From Congeria kusceri (taxonomy: Eukaryota; Mollusca; Bivalvia; Myida; Dreissenidae), in NCBI GenBank assembly GCA_027627225.1, contig CM051036.1, forward strand, positions 41,859,926 to 41,923,925: 64,000 bases of DNA, read 5' to 3'. The position numbers and the translations under genes are program-made. The notes beneath the pieces were generated by a model. It did not search any database and was not told where the DNA came from. It saw only the letters and a list, made by a program, of their open reading frames with translations. Within the stretch, counting starts at the first letter, position 1; each line of letters starts with the position of its first letter. Shown piece after piece: positions 59,901 to 64,000 of this stretch.

Positions 59901-62900
59901 TACAAATAGTAAAGATTTCAAAGTTCTTTCACTATGAGGTTTTTATTGCTACTTGTTAGCAAAGCACATGGTCGGAACAAGCACGCTTTTCATGCGTGGA
60001 ACGTGACGTCATTGGTGCCAGCAGACATTTCTCGCTTTTTTCTAACAAAACACGGGTTTAACATGGCATAACAAAAATTTGTGTAAACAACTATTTTACC
60101 CGAAATTTCAAGAAAAGTAATGTGGAAATGCAGTGGCCGTCCCGGAACGGAAAACTGCTTTTACTTATGGTCAGGATTATAAGTACTCTTTCGTCATCAA
60201 CTGATGCATGTATACACTTACTAATGCTTGTATAAATGTGTATTACGCCGATTGGTTGATCGTTCACGGAATAGGTAAACTGAATTAACTCAGCGTTTTA
60301 AATGGCTTATATCGATTTTTCTGTGGGCATGAAGCTCCGTCAGGGCGGATCTACTGGGTGACTGATTGCAGCTTAAGAATGCAGTTGATTAGAGTAAAAG
60401 CATGACAAGTGCTGTTAATTGGTTGTTTATGACACATTGCCTAATCGGGTAGCCATTGCCTTGGGAACAAATTAGAGGATTAGTGGTCTGTCAAATGTTC
60501 AACTAATATAGGTATGCTGTGTTTTATTGACATATGAATGAATTTCGGGACTGCGGGACAGGCACTGCATTTCCAGGACAATCCCAGACGATCCAGGAAT
60601 ATGGCATGTAGGGTAAAGTGATCGTGAGTCGGACAGTGTTCTCAGTTTCGAAGGATTTGAGCTGTATTTAGAACTGAGAGCAGGGTTTCCCCGAATTGGT
60701 ACCCAGCCTAATATACCAACTACGCATTTGACCGGTTTTGCGGTGAAACCAGCTTAGATATAGACTATATGCACAGCTAAGTACAACTACCCCAGATTGA
60801 TTGTGAGTCGGACGATATTAATATTGACTCTGACAGTGAGATACATGTATGTCAGTGTAAATGACCATAAATTAGATGTTTTTCATTATGTTTCAAGCCA
60901 ATTTTGTAAATAATTATGTGTTTTAATTATGTGTTTTAATAATTGATTTATATTGTAAGGAATTATATCTACTTTAGTCGTAAAAAGAATTAAAATACAC
61001 ATGTTGTGCTAGGAGGGTTATCATGCTGCGCTAAGTGAGCCTTTATTTGACCTTGCGATAATTAGCAACAAATATGAATTGTTCAACTATTAAAGGTTTG
61101 AAATATGAATATCAGATTTTTGTAAGCGAAAAACAAATGTATTTAAATTTGAAATTCAAATTACATTGACCTAATTACAACCCCAGAAGAATATATGGGT
61201 CCAGCATAGGTTTCCATAATGTTCCCTGCATGGGCAAGCCAAGCCATATGGGCCATTTGGGATTTTGCAAACTGTTTTTATATGGGTCCCAGATGGGTTG
61301 CGATAGGTTACTATTCTGGTTCTTGTAATCACGATAGGTTAGCTGGCAGCCATTGGCAGATCGTTTCAGGGTGAAATTACGAATTTGGAACATAAAACTC
61401 TCACCACGGCGAACATATTCTGTTACCTACCGGGGTTACGCATTAGCCATAAACTACTAAACCACATGTAGGCGCTGAAAACACAAACACGCATATAGTA
61501 TTTAATTATTTGAAGCTAAAATTCCACATATGCCGCCAGAAATAGAATATTTCTAGACACATTTCAATTTTGCTAGAAGGTAGCACGGTTTTTGATCTAG
61601 AATCTGTACGCCCGTTTCTTTCAAGGCATCTTTGCGGCGAAGGTAACACCGAAGCCGACACAGCCTTATGTCTTCTTAGTCTCCGACCGCAATACAACAG
61701 CACTTTGTGTTGTTTGCTCAAGTTGACCCTAGTCCATTTTCCATTTGTTTATAATTTGAATTGTATATTGCAAGCCGGCAATGAAGGCTAATTATACTAA
61801 TCACGTCCTTCATCCCATCGTAGTATTAACTATATTGCTGTCAACGAAGTAAGCATGCTGGCTGAAGTCCAGTATAACGTACGTATATTCTTTCTTAATA
61901 GTTGTTTTGTCGTAGTGTTGGATGTTCTTAAGCAATATTTTTATGAATCATGTATATTGTAGAGTTACTTTATATAATATTTACCTATTTGTGTATATAT
62001 AATAAACTACCCCGTAATTAGCAATTTGCATGTTACCAAGACACTAGAATTCGTGCAAACAACTGTCATACGTTTAACATTTCTATTATAAGCCAGCTAT
62101 ATAGAAATAATCACCTTTTTAAAGGTATAAATTAAAATAGCCAGGTACGGAGGAAGGTTTTAAAATATGTTAACGTAATTGGAGTCATATTGACATCTAG
62201 CTAATCCTGGAAATACATTGAGATACTTTTGTCCTAAAATATGGAAATTATGCATATTTATTGCCAGTTATTTAATTAAACAAGCATTAAATTTAAAATG
62301 AGACTGGTAGTGTCCGACTCAAAATCAAATTTACATGTTTTGCTGTCCGACTAATGCGGTGCATAGTTTAGGCGGATACTTTTTTCAGAAATACTCATTG
62401 AAACACCGATTAAACGCATACTTAATACACAGATTTGTTATAAATCTGTAGACTAAAGGCAAACTTTGAATAGTTTAGTAGAGCTTTATCAACTTTAGTC
62501 CATTACAAACTCAGAAAACTCTTCCTTTTGTATCGGTTTCGTTTTCAAATAAAGCGCCCTTGAAGCTTTTTATAGCAATGGCAATACCGGAAAAGATGTC
62601 GCAACAAATAAAACGATTGATCTGATTAGTTGAACTTTATTTTGGTTAAGTTACACTTGTTTTCATATGAAGGAGGATATTGTCTGCAAAAAAGCGATGT
62701 CAAACATGTCCGACTTTTGATCGTGTCCGACTAAAGATCAGTTTACCCTATCAGGCCTATGTCTGTTTTTTTTTAATGACTCCAAAACAGTCAAAGATTA
62801 ACTTGGTGACACATTTGTTAAGACTTATTGATGTTTTTGCACATAATTATGCCATGCCTCTTTTGATGCATCCACAGTTATGAAGTTTGCATAATCCTTG

Positions 62901-62965
62901 GCTAACACTGGTAAACTTGAGACCAAGTCGGACTTAATTATAGCCTGTGGATCACGTTCAGACAT
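53801..62965 (-). CDS. BLOC1S4: BLOC-1 subunit 4 (cappuccino homologue), five coding exons
   Basis: Coding exons on the minus strand are 62965-62858, 58269-58198, 57883-57782, 57014-56898 and 53968-53801. All splice in phase 0 and give about 188 residues, close to the 217-residue human protein. The conserved core reads DEMLTKLDEFGGLVDT, then IRSDTSLCVESNIKNIQAKC, MHDIFARVDQLEAF, NVGVMEECVNKAESEMGSF, and near the C-terminus PPDIFITEEYL, matching the order and residues of the vertebrate protein as I recall it. The middle is predicted coiled coil. BLOC-1 is a cytosolic eight-subunit complex needed for cargo sorting from endosomes to lysosome-related organelles; subunit 4 is a structural helix-forming member. 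Intron 1 (about 4.6 kb) is full of DNA elements. The exon 1 donor is uncertain. Confidence 0.82.
53969..56897 (-). other. BLOC1S4 intron 4
   Basis: AT-rich intron. It holds the TACGAAAT motif cluster at 54280-54670. No other gene or element was recognised, although a ribbon of short frames exists on both strands. Confidence 0.7.
54280..54670. repeat. Cluster of inverted TACGAAAT / ATTTCGTA words
   Basis: TATTTCGTAAAATACC, CTAATTACGAAATG, CGTAATTACGAAATG, ATTTCGTTTAAA, TTATTTCGCATTT and TTACGAAATACATTTCGTAT occur within 390 bp of otherwise AT-rich sequence. The alternating orientation suggests an old inverted-repeat element or a set of nested hairpins. Confidence 0.5.
56898..57014 (-). CDS. 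BLOC1S4: BLOC1S4 coding exon 4
   Basis: 39 codons (AFIAMVRENVGVMEECVNKA then ESEMGSFSGLKKIFTSLVG). The donor is a perfect GTAAGT. The acceptor CTTGTAG is preceded by an AT dinucleotide run rather than a pyrimidine tract, because a short inverted-repeat element begins only 27 bp away (57042). Confidence 0.87.
57042..57304. mobile_element. Short inverted-repeat element, TGAGGCGTGTCG family, copy 3
   Basis: The ends are TGAGGCGTGTCG and CTACAGGCCTCA, with internal CAGCCTGTGCAGTCCGCACA-type hairpins. It lies in BLOC1S4 intron 3 beside the exon 4 acceptor, next to a run of about ten AT dinucleotides. Confidence 0.82.
57782..57883 (-). CDS. BLOC1S4: BLOC1S4 coding exon 3
   Basis: 34 codons, including NIKNIQAKCDEMHDIFARVD and QLE, between an acceptor ATCACAG and donor GTAGGG. 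The IRSD..., ...I..RVD.LE pattern aligns with the vertebrate core. Confidence 0.87.
58198..58269 (-). CDS. BLOC1S4: BLOC1S4 coding exon 2
   Basis: 24 codons (KQSFYNSIDEMLTKLDEFGG and LVDT) between the acceptor GTTACAG and donor GTGAGT. It carries the start of the conserved coiled-coil core. Confidence 0.85.
58610..59169. mobile_element. Tigger/pogo-like MITE
   Basis: The left end CAGTAAACCCCCGCTGTTAT pairs with the right end GAGGTTTTATTA (transition-decayed), with TA on both sides (58608-58609, 59170-59171). Subterminal GACCACTTGTGGGTCTTAAT resembles AAGTGGTCGTATTAGC at the right end of the 27653-33291 element. No coding region. It lies in BLOC1S4 intron 1. Confidence 0.75.
59259..59579. mobile_element. 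Short inverted-repeat element, TGCACCTATCAATATTTT family, copy 2
   Basis: The ends TGCACCTATCAATATTTTCC and GGGAAAATATTGATAGGCGCA, with inner GGCGGGCATATACGGGACT and AAATGCTTG.CTCTA.GGTGG, are shared with 43321-43638. It lies in BLOC1S4 intron 1. No clear flanking duplication. Confidence 0.85.
59626..60608. mobile_element. TA-flanked inverted-repeat element (CATGCCATA)
   Basis: The left end CATGCCATAATTTTTTGGAT pairs with the complement of GATCCAGGAATATGGCATG at the right end. TA flanks it at 59624-59625 and 60609-60610. No transposase frame. Its right-hand TA is also the left-hand TA of the next element. Confidence 0.65.
60611..62748. mobile_element. TA-flanked inverted-repeat element (GGGTAAASTGATC, GTCCGACT repeats)
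   Basis: The left end GGGTAAAGTGATCGTGAGTC pairs with the complement of the right end GACTAAAGATCAGTTTACCC, with TA at 60609-60610 and 62749-62750. AGTCGGAC or GTCCGACT recurs at about 60628, 60808, 62312, 62347, 62708 and 62725, like subterminal transposase binding sites. A segment at 61190-61390 with ATATGGGTCC and CCATATGGGCCATTTGGG may be another nested repeat. No transposase recognised. It ends 109 bp from BLOC1S4 exon 1. Confidence 0.65.
62858..62965 (-). CDS. BLOC1S4: BLOC1S4 coding exon 1
   Basis: It starts at the ATG at 62965 (MSERDPQAIIKSDLVSSL), with LAKDYANFITVDASKE at its end. The frame is open upstream but has no in-frame ATG before the promoter, which supports this start. Ending at 62858 requires a GC donor (GAG|GCATGG). 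Alternatives with GT are ACT|GTGGAT (earlier) or TAT|GTGCAA (later), also in phase 0. Splicing evidence is needed to choose. Confidence 0.6.
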
Positions 62966-63108
62966 AGTTGTTGGTAGATCTGTCAACTTTCTTCCTGGAT
63001 TATTGTATTTTATCCTTCTTTTGAAGAGCTTCTTTTGTGCAGCCACGTGACATACAAAATGGCGGCGCCCAAGGACTGAAACATTGAAATTTTTGCTGAA
63101 ATTTCGCC
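62966..63108. promoter_or_regulatory. Bidirectional promoter between BLOC1S4 and the plus-strand gene
   Basis: Two start codons point away from each other 143 bp apart. The region holds CCACGTGAC (63043-63051), an E-box close to the CLEAR motif bound by TFEB/MITF-type factors of lysosomal genes, and AAAATGGCGGC (63056-63066), the consensus of YY1. The ATG inside the YY1 site begins a seven-codon upstream frame (ATGGCGGCGCCC.., stop TGA) ahead of the plus-strand start at 63109. No TATA box is apparent. Confidence 0.6.
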
Positions 63109-63138
63109 ATGTCTGCTGAAGATAATGCTACACAGCAG
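63109..63138 (+). CDS. First coding exon of an unidentified plus-strand gene (continues beyond the window)
   Basis: ATG in a reasonable context (GCC before it) encodes MSAEDNATQQ, followed by CAG|GTAAAC, a good splice donor in phase 0. I recognise no family from ten residues. The position, next to a CpG-containing promoter and head to head with BLOC1S4, supports a real gene. The second exon was not found before 64000. Confidence 0.55.
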
Positions 63139-64000
63139 GTAAACTGTTGTTTTTATAGAATTATGAATATGCTTTATCTAGGGATACAACTTATAATAAT
63201 ACAATTTACATAGTTTAATTATATATATTTGGCTTGCATGCAAAGAAGAGAAAATCCACTGAACATTCAGCCTGCAGGACAGTTTCCATAAAGCATAATA
63301 CTTACTTTTGCCTGTTTAATATCAAGACACATTACACTTACAGACATTTTTATTGCCAATTGCCAGTGGCTAAGAATTGGTTTGAAACCTGAAGTTATTT
63401 TAGAATTTCTGTTGCAGTGACTGACATGTAAGGCACTTCTAAGTTCTATCAGTCTTGCTGTTGGATTAGCTCTTTAGTGACACTGTTATAGTGTATGTCC
63501 TTCATGCTGGAAACCCAGGTTCAATTCCCCACAGATGTTTCGCTCAATGGTGTCAGAAGTAAAAGTACTTGGCTTGGTTAGTTCTTCGTCTAATAAATTA
63601 GACATTTAACTGGAATTTAGTGCTACTTTTTAGGGGCTAAATTCACTGAAACGTCTCATTGCCTGATGGCATTTATTTTTACTTGCGGGAAAACTAAAGT
63701 TTAAAATTTCATAAATTGTTATTATTTGCGACAGTAAAGTTACCCATCAACGTATTTTACTTTAATTTACACCTAAACTGCTTAGTGCTTAACATGTGCC
63801 GAAATTTACCTAGTACATGCATTTAATTCCGATTTAAACCTGTGTATATAAATCTACAGTAGTTATGTACAGATTGCCATATTGGCATTCTTGTTTACCA
63901 CTTCATTTCCATCAACCAATCAGAATGTTGCATTATTAATAGAAGTGTTCTGGGGCAACTGACCAGTGACACAATCCTTACAGCGTAGCAGAATATCGAT
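63139..64000 (+). other. Probable intron 1 of the plus-strand gene
   Basis: AT-rich, no exon recognised in phase with the first. It contains a degenerate SINE-like stretch at 63460-63545. Confidence 0.45.
63460..63545 (+). repeat. Degenerate tRNA-derived SINE head
   Basis: TTAGCTCTTTAGTGACACTG resembles an A-box region, and GGTTCAATTCCCCACAG carries a B-box (GGTTCAATTCC) at the right distance. The central part is not a standard tRNA. Confidence 0.4.

Overview
This is a eukaryotic, AT-rich, transposon-dense window, most likely from a bivalve mollusc. It has no operons or long bacterial-type reading frames. Non-LTR retrotransposons, tRNA-derived SINEs, many short inverted-repeat DNA elements and mollusc-style tandem repeats (units carrying phrases such as 'gagttatgctctgcac' and 'caataactcc') fill most of it. 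A roughly 250-bp inverted-repeat family starting TGAGGCGTGTCG occurs three times. From recall, unverified, it resembles a repeat abundant in dreissenid mussels.

Layout: 1-4445 is a decayed LINE (plus strand), followed by a hAT-like element (4452-5117) and small repeats. 7268-9070 is a segment repeated directly at 46573-49037. Between the halves of that first copy sits the main feature, a giant imperfect inverted repeat at 9108-43139. Its left arm (9108-20715) is mirrored by its right arm (43139-22190). Each arm carries, from the outside inwards, an array of small CGTTCCCACG palindromes, a TCGACATA-rich block, a broken DDE integrase-like transposase, a LINE 3' fragment with a SINE inside it, mollusc repeat arrays, and pieces of a small spliced RING-like gene pointing outwards. 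The right arm also holds secondary insertions that the left arm lacks: a hAT element (25715-26840), a Tigger/pogo-like element (27653-33291) that hosts a nearly intact LINE, an element at 35178-36077, and an element at 40323-41336 hosting a 95-bp mini-element. For several of these the left arm keeps the matching empty site. The spacer holds a third TCGACATA block interrupted by a hAT element with a perfect 8-bp target duplication.

43140-53390 holds more inverted-repeat elements, the second copy of the segmental duplication and two long tandem arrays (49129-50945 and 51781-53320).

The right end is genic. A five-exon gene on the minus strand (coding 62965 down to 53801) encodes a protein of about 188 residues recognisable as BLOC-1 subunit 4 (cappuccino), a component of the complex that builds lysosome-related organelles. 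Its intron 1 is almost entirely DNA transposons. About 140 bp away, head to head, a second gene starts on the plus strand (first coding exon 63109-63138). The shared promoter has a CACGTG E-box and a YY1-like AAAATGGCGGC site. All element families other than the recognised domains are described from structure only; no database search was possible.
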